Source: JANNBN01 sp963763885
Lineage (GTDB): Bacteria > Actinomycetota > Acidimicrobiia > Acidimicrobiales > JANYDT01
Length of the DNA: 64,000 nucleotides
NCBI GenBank assembly: GCA_963763885.1
Contig: CAVXQD010000007.1
Span: forward strand, 1 to 64,000
Direction: 5' to 3'
This document shows positions 53,093-61,931 of this stretch, piece by piece; position 1 is the stretch's first letter; each line of letters opens with the position of its first letter. The notes below the pieces were generated by a model. The model searched no databases. It saw only the letters and a program-made list of their open reading frames with translations, and was not told the DNA's origin. The position numbers and the translations under genes are program-made.

Positions 53093-53347
53093 GTCACGTG
53101 ACGAAACCCACTCGACGAACCACCACACGACGAAAATCGAAACGTCACGTGACACGAATCCCATCCGACACGTGACGAAACCGAAGTGCTTGCAGACGGC
53201 TCGGACAGTGTACTGATCGATGCCGACAAACCATCATGAAGCGTGGCCGGTCACAGCACAGACCCAGGCTTTCCAGTCCAGTTCTGTCACATGACACGAA
53301 GACCATCCGACACGTGACAACCCAGAGAGCCAGTTTCGTCACGTGAC
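53093..53347. repeat. Cluster of six GTCACGTGAC-type palindromes
   Basis: Copies of GTCACGTGAC (53093, 53144, 53338) and near-copies GACACGTGAC (53167, 53309) and GTCACATGAC (53286). Two 33-bp composite units, 53144-53176 and 53286-53318, agree in 30 of 33 bases; each has an outer copy at both ends 23 bases apart. Flanking GACGAAAC recurs. The 53008-53486 interval has no credible gene, so this looks like a dedicated regulatory or protein-binding array upstream of the GntR gene. Confidence 0.65.
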
Positions 53348-53486
53348 AATGCGCTTTGTCGAAAATCACGCATCGCTCGGCCCACGCGTCTGACTACTGG
53401 AAATGGTCGGCTCGGCATGGCAAATCCTTCACCACCAACGAGCTCCGTGGAGGTAGCCACCTCCTAGCGGCAATTGCCGCTCGCGC

Positions 53487-55385
53487 TCAGACCGCCGGGT
53501 CGGTGCCGGAAGTGCCGAGGTACGCGTCGATCACCAGTTGATTGCGCTGCACTTCGGCTGGTGTGCCTTCGGCGATCACGCGACCCTGGTCCAGCACGGT
53601 GATCCGATCGCAGATGTTGGTGATGAAGCCGAGGTCGTGGTCGATCACAAGGACACCCGCGCCGACTGCCGAAGCGATACGACGAACGTGGTTGACCATT
53701 TCAAGCGACTCGGCCTCACTCATGCCGGACGTTGGTTCGTCGAGGAGCAAGAACGCAGGCCGTAACGCAGCTGCCCGCGCAATTTCCAGACGCCGTTGGT
53801 TGCCATAGTCAAGCGTGGAGGCACGACGATCCGCCACTGAAGCAAGACCCGACATTTCAAGCAATTGGTCCACGCTTGGCCCGCCCTGGTGCGATGCCCG
53901 GTGTTTTACCGCCACCAGGTCTGCGATGGCCACGTTCTCCCGCACGGAAAGCGAACCGAACACGCGTAGGTTCTGGAACGTCCGAGCGATGCCTTGGCGT
54001 GCACGCTTGTGTGGTGCGCCGTGCACTTCGGCATCGCCAAGCAACACGCGTCCCTCAGTTGGTTGGTATATCCCGGTGAGCAAGTTGACCACGGTGGTCT
54101 TGCCAGCACCGTTGGGGCCGATCAACCCGTGGATGGAACCGGGAGCCACTTCGAACGTCACGCTGTCGACAGCGGTAAAACCGCCGAAAGTCACTCCAAG
54201 GTCCGTCGCCAACAAGCGCGTACCAGCGGAGGAAACTCCAGCGCCTATTCCACCGGACCCTGAGGCTGCCACGTCAACGGAAACGCCTGAGGCTGACTTG
54301 CGTCGGAAGAAACGGGCCAGCAACGTACCGGCGTCGAACTCGCCGAGCAGCCCGGAAGAACGGACCAGCAGCACAGCAAGTAATGCCGCCGCCAGAAACA
54401 GGTCGGGGAACCCGTCAACCTTTGGCCAGCGGAACCCGAGGAACTCTGGTCCGTCTCCCAGAAAACGAGTTATTTCTTTGCCGACCGTGATGAACACCGT
54501 GCCGAACAACGCACCGGTCACGGTTCGCATACCTCCCACAACCAACATCGCCAGGATGAGAATCGTTGGCTCGAAGGCGAACTGGCGTGGCCCAAGCGAA
54601 CCAAGCGATTGGGTCTGCAGGATGCCGCCCAACCCGACAATTGCGCCGCTGACAATGAACGCAATGAGCCGCGGGCGAAACACATCGATGCCCATGGCAG
54701 ACGCAGCCAGTTCGTCTTCCCTGGTGGCAACAGCCAACCGGCCACTGCGCGAATGTCGGAACGACACCGCAACCACAATGGCCAGAACGGCGCCGACGAT
54801 GGGCCAGAAGTTGCCGGACAGTCGAGGGATGCTGCTCAACCCTCCGGTGCCGTTAGTGAGGTCTTTCCAGTTATTGGCAACCTGCAAGACCACAAACAGC
54901 AACGCCAGCGTAATCATCGTTGCCGCAAGGCCAGAGGTGCGCGCAACAACCAACCCAAGCAACGCCGCAACAAGCGTTGCCACCACAATGCCGATTACCG
55001 CAGCAAGACGAGGATCTACGACAACTTCACGGATGCCGAACGGGGCCTTGGCCGTGAGGATCACGGTCTTGCGAGCAAGCGGGATCGACAGCAAGGCCAT
55101 CACGTATGCAGCAATGGAGGCAAGACCCAGGTGTCCGAACGACAACACACCTGTGTTGCCCACAAACACGTGGAACCCGATCACCATCACCAAGTTGGTG
55201 AGCAACGTGGTGATAAGAGCGTCGCGAGACGATCCGCCTCCAACCGCATACAACAACCCACCAAGCACCACAACGCCAAGCAGCGCAAGGTTGGCAATCA
55301 GCGATGCAAGCGCATCGCTGTGATCACCACCGGTGCGTAGATCGCGGCGGACATCGCGACGGGAACGGACAGCTGAGTGCGCCAT
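53487..55385 (-). CDS. LivM-LivG fusion: branched-chain amino acid ABC permease/ATPase
   Basis: 632 aa. Residues about 20-350 are a LivM-type permease with about 8-10 membrane helices (GLASIAAYVMALL, VGLGGILQTQSLG). A linker rich in Gly/Ser follows, then a complete ABC ATPase from about 390: LIGPNGAGKTT (Walker A), LDYGNQRRLEIARA (signature), LLLDEPTSGM (Walker B). Overlaps the LivH stop by one base; part of an operon with LivH, LivF and the binding protein. Imports the cluster's substrate or an amino-acid-like compound. Confidence 0.93.
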   Translation of the reverse strand: MAHSAVRSRRDVRRDLRTGGDHSDALASLIANLALLGVVVLGGLLYAVGGGSSRDALITTLLTNLVMVIGFHVFVGNTGVLSFGHLGLASIAAYVMALLSIPLARKTVILTAKAPFGIREVVVDPRLAAVIGIVVATLVAALLGLVVARTSGLAATMITLALLFVVLQVANNWKDLTNGTGGLSSIPRLSGNFWPIVGAVLAIVVAVSFRHSRSGRLAVATREDELAASAMGIDVFRPRLIAFIVSGAIVGLGGILQTQSLGSLGPRQFAFEPTILILAMLVVGGMRTVTGALFGTVFITVGKEITRFLGDGPEFLGFRWPKVDGFPDLFLAAALLAVLLVRSSGLLGEFDAGTLLARFFRRKSASGVSVDVAASGSGGIGAGVSSAGTRLLATDLGVTFGGFTAVDSVTFEVAPGSIHGLIGPNGAGKTTVVNLLTGIYQPTEGRVLLGDAEVHGAPHKRARQGIARTFQNLRVFGSLSVRENVAIADLVAVKHRASHQGGPSVDQLLEMSGLASVADRRASTLDYGNQRRLEIARAAALRPAFLLLDEPTSGMSEAESLEMVNHVRRIASAVGAGVLVIDHDLGFITNICDRITVLDQGRVIAEGTPAEVQRNQLVIDAYLGTSGTDPAV

Positions 55386-56269
55386 CAGACGCGCTCGGCA
55401 GTGGAGACGGTGAACAGACCCTGCGGCCGAACGACGAACAGCAGCGCAATCGCAACGAACACAAACGCATCGGACAAACCTTCGATGCCAGAGGGAAGAA
55501 CTGATCGCACGAACACCTCGACCACCCCAAGCGCCAGACCACCGATTACGGCGCCCTTCAAACTTCCAAGCCCGCCGACGATGGCAGCGATGACCGCTTT
55601 CAGGAGCGGGTCGGCCCCCATACGTGGGTCGGCAGAACCTCGACGCAACAGGTACAACGCACCACCGATACCAGCGAGCAAACCAGCAAACGCAAACGCA
55701 CCGGAAATCACCCGGTTGGCCTTCACACCCATGAGTCGTGCGGCATCGAAGTCCTCAGCAGACGCACGAAGCGATACGCCGAACAGCGTGTTCTTGAGTA
55801 CCCAGCCGGTGCCGGTGAACGCCAGCACCGCAACGAGAATCGAAATGACGTCCCACCACTCCACCGTGAGGCTGCCGACGGCAAACGTTTTGAACGCAAT
55901 ATCCGGGGCGGCAAAGGTTCGTTGTTTGCTGCCAAGCCAGATGCGCCAGACCGAGTGCGACAAGATTTCTATGGCGAACGAGGTGAGGAGCAACGTGAAG
56001 GGGCTGGCGTTGCGAACGCGTCGAAACGCAACCAATTCAATTGCCACCGACAACAGCACGGCTGCTGCGATTGCGGCGGGGACAACAATGAGCCACGGCA
56101 CATCGCGGTCTCGCAAGAAATACATCACGTACGCGCCGACCGTCAGGAGTTCGCCATGGGCGAAGTTGACGAGGTGCATCACGCCGAACAGCATCGAGAC
56201 GCCGATCGCAAGCAACGCGTACGTGGCTCCAACGCCAAGGCCGTCGATCAGGTTTTGAATGACGGACAT
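55385..56269 (-). CDS. livH: LivH-type ABC permease
   Basis: 294 aa, about 8 membrane helices. LivH pattern: MSVIQNLIDGLGVGATYALLAIGVSMLFGVMHLVNFAHGELLTVGAY at the N-terminus and AIVGGLGSLKGAVIGGLALGVVEV near the C-terminus, the EAA-like loop. Forms the channel with LivM. Start and stop overlap the neighbouring genes by a single base, indicating a tight operon. Confidence 0.92.
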   Translation of the reverse strand: MSVIQNLIDGLGVGATYALLAIGVSMLFGVMHLVNFAHGELLTVGAYVMYFLRDRDVPWLIVVPAAIAAAVLLSVAIELVAFRRVRNASPFTLLLTSFAIEILSHSVWRIWLGSKQRTFAAPDIAFKTFAVGSLTVEWWDVISILVAVLAFTGTGWVLKNTLFGVSLRASAEDFDAARLMGVKANRVISGAFAFAGLLAGIGGALYLLRRGSADPRMGADPLLKAVIAAIVGGLGSLKGAVIGGLALGVVEVFVRSVLPSGIEGLSDAFVFVAIALLFVVRPQGLFTVSTAERV

Positions 56270-56973
56270 CAGTGTTTGCCCACGTAGCTGGCGAACAGGT
56301 CCCCGCTGGACAACAGGTCAGCGCCAGATCCTTCAGCAACGATTGACCCGGTACGCAAGACATAGCCGCGGTCCGCGATACCAAGTACACGTTGTGCTTG
56401 TTGCTCAATCACCAGGACCGTGCGGCCGGCCGCTTTGAGACTCATCAACAGTTCGAAGATCACATCGACCAGGGTCGGTGCAAGGCCGAGGCACGGCTCG
56501 TCGAGCAGCAACACCTTTGGGTCGCTCATCAACGCACGGGCAACAGCAAGCTGCTGTGCCTGCCCGCCGGACAAATAGCCAGCGGACACATCCCATTTCT
56601 CACGCAAGATGGGAAACAGCGTTGCCATCTCTTCGAGACGATCAGCGCGCAGACGTTTGGCTTGCGTCACCGACGCGAGAACCAGATTTTCTCTAACCGT
56701 GAGGTCCTTGAAGATCCGGCGACGCTCCGGCACCAGCGCCAATCCGGCCGCCACCAACGATGCCGGATCACGGCCGGTGACGTCAGTCCCGTTGAAAACA
56801 ACCCTCCCCGAAGCGGGGCGGAGCAACCCGATAACCGTTGAAAGCAGTGTGGTTTTTCCTGCCCCGTTTGGGCCGACCAGCGCAACCAGTTCGCCTTGTT
56901 CGACGCGAATGGACGCGTCTCGCAAGGCGGTCAACGCGCCGTACTTGGTGGTGAGGTTTTCGACCGCCAGCAC
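56269..56973 (-). CDS. livF: LivF-type ABC ATPase
   Basis: 234 aa, start GTG 56973. Walker A VGPNGAGKTT, signature LSGGQAQQLAVARAL, Walker B VLLLDEPCLGLAP, then the switch His region VIEQQAQ. Second ATPase of the importer alongside the LivG part fused to LivM. Lies 47 bases downstream of the binding-protein gene. Confidence 0.92.
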   Translation of the reverse strand: MLAVENLTTKYGALTALRDASIRVEQGELVALVGPNGAGKTTLLSTVIGLLRPASGRVVFNGTDVTGRDPASLVAAGLALVPERRRIFKDLTVRENLVLASVTQAKRLRADRLEEMATLFPILREKWDVSAGYLSGGQAQQLAVARALMSDPKVLLLDEPCLGLAPTLVDVIFELLMSLKAAGRTVLVIEQQAQRVLGIADRGYVLRTGSIVAEGSGADLLSSGDLFASYVGKH

Positions 56974-57020
56974 AGCGCGTCTGCTTGTTGCTTCTCAGCC
57001 TTCGAACGTTGGCCGACGAA

Positions 57021-58328
57021 TCAGCCTGCGACAACCTGCGGGACGAAAGCCGACTCGAGCGCTGGCTTCCCGTCCTTCACCGTCAGGATGGTGACCTTGC
57101 GGTTTGGGGTGCCGGAGCCGTTGTAGGTGACCTCGCCGGTGGTGAACGTTCCGCTGAGGTTGCTGATGGTTTCGATCAGCTTCTTGCCGTCGGTTGTGCA
57201 CGCATCGGTGGCGGCCTTGATAGCGATTTGTGTGGCGTCTGCACCCAGCGCACCGAATGCAACTGTCTCGATCTTTTCGCCGCCGGAAGCTGCGTAATCA
57301 TCGAGGAACTTCTGCACACCGTTGTCGGCGGAAGGGAACGTGTGCGTGGTGAAGTACACGCCTTCTGCGTCGGCACCAATTGACCAGATGAGGCTGGCGT
57401 CGAATCCGTCTGCGGAGATCACGGTGGACGTGATGCCTGCTTCACGGAGCTGCTTCAAGAAAACACCGGCTTCTGGCAGAAAGAACGACGAGTAGATGGC
57501 GTCTGGTTGCGGCGAGATTGCTTTGATCTCGTTGACCTGCGAGGAGAAGTCTGTCTGGCCGAACTTGAAGGCGAGGTCCTTTTCAACCTTGCCACCGGCC
57601 TTTTCGAACACCTCTTTGAAGGCAGCCTGCGGGATGTTGAAATACGGAATCTCGTTGGAAGAAAGCGTGACAGCAGTCTTCAGTCCCTTGGTGGTAGCGA
57701 ACTCGGCTGCAGCAGAGCCTTGCACCTTGTCGTTGAACGAGACCAGGAACGCTCCACGTGCTGGGTCTGGGAGAACCGTCTCGGTTGACCCGACGAACAA
57801 GACAGGCACATCGCCCTTGGTGATTTCCAGCACTGGGTTGCCGTAGTCGGAGAAGGGAGGACCGAGGATGACGTCAGCACCATTGTCGATGAGTTCCTGC
57901 ACCGCACGCTGCGCCGCTGGGTAGTCAGCTGGGTCTGCGCTGATCTGCTTGACCTCGTACTCGACTGGCTTGCCGCCGACGCCGCCGGCTGCGTTGACGC
58001 CATCGATGATGAACTTTGCGGCCGCGGAGGCTGGCTTGTCGGAGATTGCACCCAGGTTGAAGTCTGCGGCGAACGCGATACGCAACGGTTCTTCCAACGC
58101 ACAGTCGCTGGCAGCGACCGCTGCCGCTGTGGTCTCGCTCACTTCGGCGGCGGTCTCCTCGGCTGCCACAGTTTCTGCGGTAGCTGTCGTGTCTGGTGCC
58201 GCTGTGTCTGTCGATTCCGACGAACTGCTGCTGCAACCGGATACGAGAAGGGCGGCTACTGCGGCGACGGCGAACAAGCGTGCAGGTTTCCGTGACGTTT
58301 TACGTGACGGTTTCCGAGCAGGTTTCAT
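57021..58328 (-). CDS. Branched-chain amino-acid-type ABC substrate-binding lipoprotein
   Basis: 435 aa from ATG 58328 (strong GGAG upstream; the much longer open frame to 59837 is antisense to other genes and rejected). Signal peptide with lipobox LLVSGC, then a low-complexity Ser/Thr/Glu/Ala stretch as linker. The rest is a type-I periplasmic-binding fold (LRIAFAADFNLGAISDKPASAA ... VILGPPFSDYGNPV). First gene of the liv operon; its upstream region carries TTTGATCAAA at 58349. Substrate unknown. Confidence 0.92.
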   Translation of the reverse strand: MKPARKPSRKTSRKPARLFAVAAVAALLVSGCSSSSSESTDTAAPDTTATAETVAAEETAAEVSETTAAAVAASDCALEEPLRIAFAADFNLGAISDKPASAAAKFIIDGVNAAGGVGGKPVEYEVKQISADPADYPAAQRAVQELIDNGADVILGPPFSDYGNPVLEITKGDVPVLFVGSTETVLPDPARGAFLVSFNDKVQGSAAAEFATTKGLKTAVTLSSNEIPYFNIPQAAFKEVFEKAGGKVEKDLAFKFGQTDFSSQVNEIKAISPQPDAIYSSFFLPEAGVFLKQLREAGITSTVISADGFDASLIWSIGADAEGVYFTTHTFPSADNGVQKFLDDYAASGGEKIETVAFGALGADATQIAIKAATDACTTDGKKLIETISNLSGTFTTGEVTYNGSGTPNRKVTILTVKDGKPALESAFVPQVVAG

Positions 58329-58348
58329 GGTCTCTCCTGGGTGGGCTG

Positions 58349-58358
58349 TTTGATCAAA
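58349..58358. promoter_or_regulatory. TTTGATCAAA operator candidate upstream of the ABC importer
   Basis: Same core palindrome as at 50791-50800. 21 bases upstream of the binding-protein start. Fits shared control by the GntR regulator at 52333. Confidence 0.55.
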
Positions 58359-58416
58359 TATACAAACCATCTCGAGATCCAGCCCGGGATCGCGCCCGAC
58401 GGTCCGAAACAATCGT

Positions 58417-58431
58417 TTGGTACCGTACCAA
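58417..58431. promoter_or_regulatory. 15-bp palindrome TTGGTAC-C-GTACCAA
   Basis: Perfect 7+7 with a central C, between the divergent ABC-importer and gamma-glutamyl hydrolase genes, 45 bases before the latter's GTG. The TGGTACC core also occurs at 59239, suggesting a second regulator distinct from the TTTGATCAAA one. Confidence 0.5.
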
Positions 58432-58475
58432 TGTTTCTGTGTTCCGGCCATTGCGAGAGCGTTATCGTTTCGTTC

Positions 58476-59210
58476 GTGACCGAACGAAATCGACGTCCAC
58501 TGATCGCTATGAGCGGCAGGCGCTGGAAGGGCTCGGAGGTAGGCGGGTTCCCCGAGAACTTCGCAGACGTCCCCTTCGACCTGCACTGCGGATCGTATGC
58601 CGATGCCGTAACGGCAGCCGGAGGCATCCCGGTGTTCATGCCGTGCACCATGGCTGCGGTTGATGTCCTCGATTATGCAGATGCCCTGGTGCTCACCGGT
58701 GGCTCTGACGTCTCTCCCGCCAGGTACGGCGAAGAACCTCACCCAACCGTCTACGGCATCGACGAGCAACGAGACGATGTGGAGATGGCGTTGGTTCACG
58801 CGGCGATGCAGCGCGCAATGCCGATCTTGGCCATCTGTCGCGGCATGCAGGTACTCAACGTGGCAACTGGCGGTTCGCTTGTGCAGCACCTCGAACCCGA
58901 CAGCGGCGACCATCACGCAGCGTGGGACGTCGCGCCGGACAAGTTGATCCACGAGGTTGCGTTCCAACCAGGTTCGCTGGCAGAAGCGACGTTTGGGGCA
59001 CGCTGCCACGTGAACTCGCTGCACCATCAGGCGCTTGGTCGGTTGGGCGACGGAATAGTTGCCACAGGACACGCAACAGATGGAACAGTCGAGGCAGCGG
59101 AGATGCCGGGCCAGCACGTCCTTGCGGTGCAATGGCATCCAGAACTCGTGCTCGCTCATCCAGACCCGTCGTTCCAGTGGGTTGTCCAGGCTGCCCTCCG
59201 ACAACGCTGA
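58476..59210 (+). CDS. Gamma-glutamyl hydrolase of the PuuD type (peptidase C26)
   Basis: 244 aa from GTG 58476; the frame upstream is unlikely coding. Class I glutamine amidotransferase-like hydrolase: nucleophile Cys in LAICRGMQVLNVATGG, and the His-Glu pair in LAVQWHPE; VLTGGSDVSPARYGEE is also family-like. Would cleave a gamma-glutamyl amide, completing a pathway started by the GS-like ligases. Divergent from the ABC importer. Confidence 0.9.
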   Translation: MTERNRRPLIAMSGRRWKGSEVGGFPENFADVPFDLHCGSYADAVTAAGGIPVFMPCTMAAVDVLDYADALVLTGGSDVSPARYGEEPHPTVYGIDEQRDDVEMALVHAAMQRAMPILAICRGMQVLNVATGGSLVQHLEPDSGDHHAAWDVAPDKLIHEVAFQPGSLAEATFGARCHVNSLHHQALGRLGDGIVATGHATDGTVEAAEMPGQHVLAVQWHPELVLAHPDPSFQWVVQAALRQR

Positions 59211-59228
59211 CTTCGGGTTGCGCTTGCA

Positions 59229-59250
59229 TCTCGTTTGGTACCAAACGAGA
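59229..59250. promoter_or_regulatory. 22-bp perfect palindrome centred on TTTGGTACCAAA
   Basis: TCTCGTTTGGT followed by its exact complement. It ends nine bases before the P450 start at 59259 and contains the TGGTACC core of the 58417 site. Candidate operator controlling the P450/GS-like operon. Confidence 0.6.
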
Positions 59251-59258
59251 ATGGCGAT

Positions 59259-60551
59259 ATGAGCGGCCCACACCCGAGCGCTGACCTCGTTAACGGGCTT
59301 GGCCCGATCGACGCAGACTTGTCCGACCCTGACGCGTTTACCAGCGGCGTGCCGCACGCCACGTTCAGGTACCTCCGTGACAACGACCCGGCACACTGGA
59401 CTCCAGAGTGTGATGGCGGCCGCGGTTTTTGGTCCGTCACCCGTTACGACGACGTACTTGCCGTTAGCCGTGACCCAGAGACGTTCAGCGCGGCGCAGGG
59501 CATTCGCATCGAGGACATGACCCCAGACGAAGCAGCGGCCCGCACAACCATGATGGAGACTGACGCTCCGGAGCACACGCGGTTCAGACGGCTGGTGAGT
59601 AAACCGTTCAACCGTCGCGAGGTGTGGACCTACGAGTTGGGTTTGCGCGCCATTGCCAAACAGGTTGTCGATCGGATGGCCTCCACCACTTCGTTCGATT
59701 TCGTTCACGAGATCGCCCGAGAGTTGCCGATGCGCATGCTTGGTCAGCTTCTGGGCGTGGACCAGGCAGACGGACCGTGGCTGGTGGAACGCGGCGACAT
59801 GTTGCTTGGCAACACCGATCCCGACTACACATCGCATCCGGTGGGGCTTGTCGACACCGAAGAGTTCCGCCTGATGCCGTTCCGTTCGCCTGCGGGGTAC
59901 GAGCTATTTAAGTACGCAGAGGAACAAGCACGCATCCGACGTGCTGCGCCAACCGACGACGTCATCAGCGATCTTCTCGGTCAGCCTCCCGTTGGCGAGC
60001 CATTGACGGACCTTGAGTTCAAGAACTTCTTCACGCTCCTGGTGGCAGCCGGGAACGACACCACCCGCTACACCATGGCGGCAGGATTGAAAGCATTGAT
60101 CGAACGTCCTGAGCAACTAGCAGAATTGCGCGATTCCATCGGGACCAACCCAAAGCTCATGGACTCAGCCGTGGAAGAGATTCTGCGGTGGGGCACCGTC
60201 ACGATGCATTTCCGTCGCACCACAACACGAGACGTTGAAATGCACGGCAAGACGTTCAAGGCAGGCGACAAGGTTGTGATGTGGTTCATGGGAGCCGACT
60301 ACGACGAGCGGCAATTCCCCGACCCGTATCGCTTCGATATCCACCGCTCCCCCAACGACCACTGCGCGTTTGGTCGCCTCTCCCCGCACCTCTGCCTTGG
60401 TGCCCACCTCGCCCGCCTTGAGATTCGTGTGCTGCTGGACGAGTTGCTTCCTCGATTGGCAGACATCTCGATCACCGGCGAGATGCCAAATCTTCGGTCT
60501 AACTTCATTGCTGGGATCAAGCAGATCCCCGTTACCGTCACCTGGGCCTGA
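59259..60551 (+). CDS. Cytochrome P450, operon with glutamine-synthetase-like gene
   Basis: 430 aa from ATG 59259. I-helix VAAGNDTTRYTMAAG, ExxR in EEILRWG, heme loop FGRLSPHLCLGAHLARLE with Cys. The longer heme loop and N-terminal pattern resemble CYP124/125-like enzymes. The second GS-like gene begins 13 bases later, giving the same P450+GS pairing as at 45515-48297 but in reverse gene order. Soluble; ferredoxin partner not visible. Confidence 0.93.
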   Translation: MSGPHPSADLVNGLGPIDADLSDPDAFTSGVPHATFRYLRDNDPAHWTPECDGGRGFWSVTRYDDVLAVSRDPETFSAAQGIRIEDMTPDEAAARTTMMETDAPEHTRFRRLVSKPFNRREVWTYELGLRAIAKQVVDRMASTTSFDFVHEIARELPMRMLGQLLGVDQADGPWLVERGDMLLGNTDPDYTSHPVGLVDTEEFRLMPFRSPAGYELFKYAEEQARIRRAAPTDDVISDLLGQPPVGEPLTDLEFKNFFTLLVAAGNDTTRYTMAAGLKALIERPEQLAELRDSIGTNPKLMDSAVEEILRWGTVTMHFRRTTTRDVEMHGKTFKAGDKVVMWFMGADYDERQFPDPYRFDIHRSPNDHCAFGRLSPHLCLGAHLARLEIRVLLDELLPRLADISITGEMPNLRSNFIAGIKQIPVTVTWA

Positions 60552-60564
60552 GGAAAAAAAGCGC

Positions 60565-61890
60565 ATGACCACCAACCAGACTTCATACCGACGCATCCGT
60601 CCGATCTTCGCCGACCAGTTGGGCATACCCCGCTCGAAGTACCTACCAACGTCGACTCTCGGAACGGGAAAGAGCCATGCCACAGGCCACTGCGTGACGT
60701 TGATCTCCCAGCACTACGACTTCTCGATGTCTCCCGACGCTCCAAGCGCTCAGTTCGAGTCTGGAATGCCAGACATGGAGTCTCGCTTCGACATGGCTGA
60801 CGTGCGCCCCGGTTGGGACACCGGCGTTGGCGTGGTCACCTCGGACCTTTGGTATCACGACGCACTGGTGGAGTGGATTCCTCGAACCATTCTGCGCAGG
60901 GCGGTTGAACGGTGGCAGTCCATCGGCCTGGAACCGTATGTTGGCATAGAGTTTGAGGCATACCTCATGCAGCCAGACGCCGCTGCACCAGGTGGGTTCA
61001 GCCCCATCAGTGCGCCTGGAGGCTTTACCTACGGCGTCGGGTCAATGCTCGACCCTACGGGTGTCATCGACGACGTCATGGAAATGGCCGACCGTTGTGG
61101 GTTGCCACTGGAGAGTGTCAACAGCGAGTACGACACCCCGCAGTGGGAACTCACGTTGCGTTACACCGATGCGCTCCGTGCCGGCGACGACGCGTTTCTG
61201 TTGCGGACGATGGCCCAAGAGGTTGCCCGCAAACGCGGCTACCACCTCACGTTCATCGGGAAGCCAATCTCCAACAAGTCAGGCAGCGGTTTGCACGTCA
61301 ACTTCAGCGCGCGTACCAAAAAGGGCAAGGAACACAACGCATTCGCCGACAGCAAAGCACAGGACGGTTTGTCAGAATCGGCCCTGCAGTGCATCGCCGG
61401 CCTCGTTGCCCGTCACGAGTCCATGTCGGCGGTGTGTGCACCTACGGTGAACGCGTACAAGCGGCTGAAGCCTGGCCAGCTGTCCGGATACTGGGCCAAC
61501 TGGGGCCTCGATCACCGCAGCGTCACGGTGCGTGTCCCCCACGCTCGAGGCGAGGCCACCCGCATTGAACACCGCCTTGCAGACGGGGCCGCCAACCCGT
61601 ATCTGGCAATCGCCGCAACGCTGAACGCGGCGTGGCTTGGCATCATGTCCAAGATGCCGACGCCACAAATTGAGACCGGTGACTCGCTGGGCGAATCAGG
61701 TTCAACCAGTCGGCACGTACCAGCGACGCTTGGCGACGCGCTTGACGCCTACGAGGCCGACCCAGAGTTCAACGAGACAATGGGACCAGAGTTCACCGCC
61801 AATTTCTTGGCCGTCAAACGCGACGAGTACCGCCGGTACCTGGATCATGTGACGGACTGGGAACTCAGCACCTACCTTCCGTTCCACTAA
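60565..61890 (+). CDS. Glutamine-synthetase-like gamma-glutamylamine ligase
   Basis: 441 aa from ATG 60565 (AGGA upstream). GS-type motifs: GIEFEAYLM, NSEYDTPQWELTLR, FIGKPISNKSGSGLHVNFS, and TRIEHRLADGAANPYLAIAATL. It lacks the 65-bp insertion present in the other copy and has a different N-terminus. Likely ligates glutamate to an amine. Operon with the P450 13 bases upstream, both under the 59229 palindrome. Confidence 0.88.
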   Translation: MTTNQTSYRRIRPIFADQLGIPRSKYLPTSTLGTGKSHATGHCVTLISQHYDFSMSPDAPSAQFESGMPDMESRFDMADVRPGWDTGVGVVTSDLWYHDALVEWIPRTILRRAVERWQSIGLEPYVGIEFEAYLMQPDAAAPGGFSPISAPGGFTYGVGSMLDPTGVIDDVMEMADRCGLPLESVNSEYDTPQWELTLRYTDALRAGDDAFLLRTMAQEVARKRGYHLTFIGKPISNKSGSGLHVNFSARTKKGKEHNAFADSKAQDGLSESALQCIAGLVARHESMSAVCAPTVNAYKRLKPGQLSGYWANWGLDHRSVTVRVPHARGEATRIEHRLADGAANPYLAIAATLNAAWLGIMSKMPTPQIETGDSLGESGSTSRHVPATLGDALDAYEADPEFNETMGPEFTANFLAVKRDEYRRYLDHVTDWELSTYLPFH

Positions 61891-61931
61891 TCCCCGCCTG
61901 ACTTGGTGCGATAACTCCTCCCAACGAGGAC

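Noticed and set aside
53093..53347. CRISPR array
   Set aside because: Repeats are short palindromes with irregular spacing and no unique spacers of constant length; no cas genes in the window.
57021..59837. Very long minus-strand reading frame of 938 codons
   Set aside because: Only the part from 58328 is a real gene (lipoprotein signal, RBS). The remainder lies antisense to the gamma-glutamyl hydrolase and P450.
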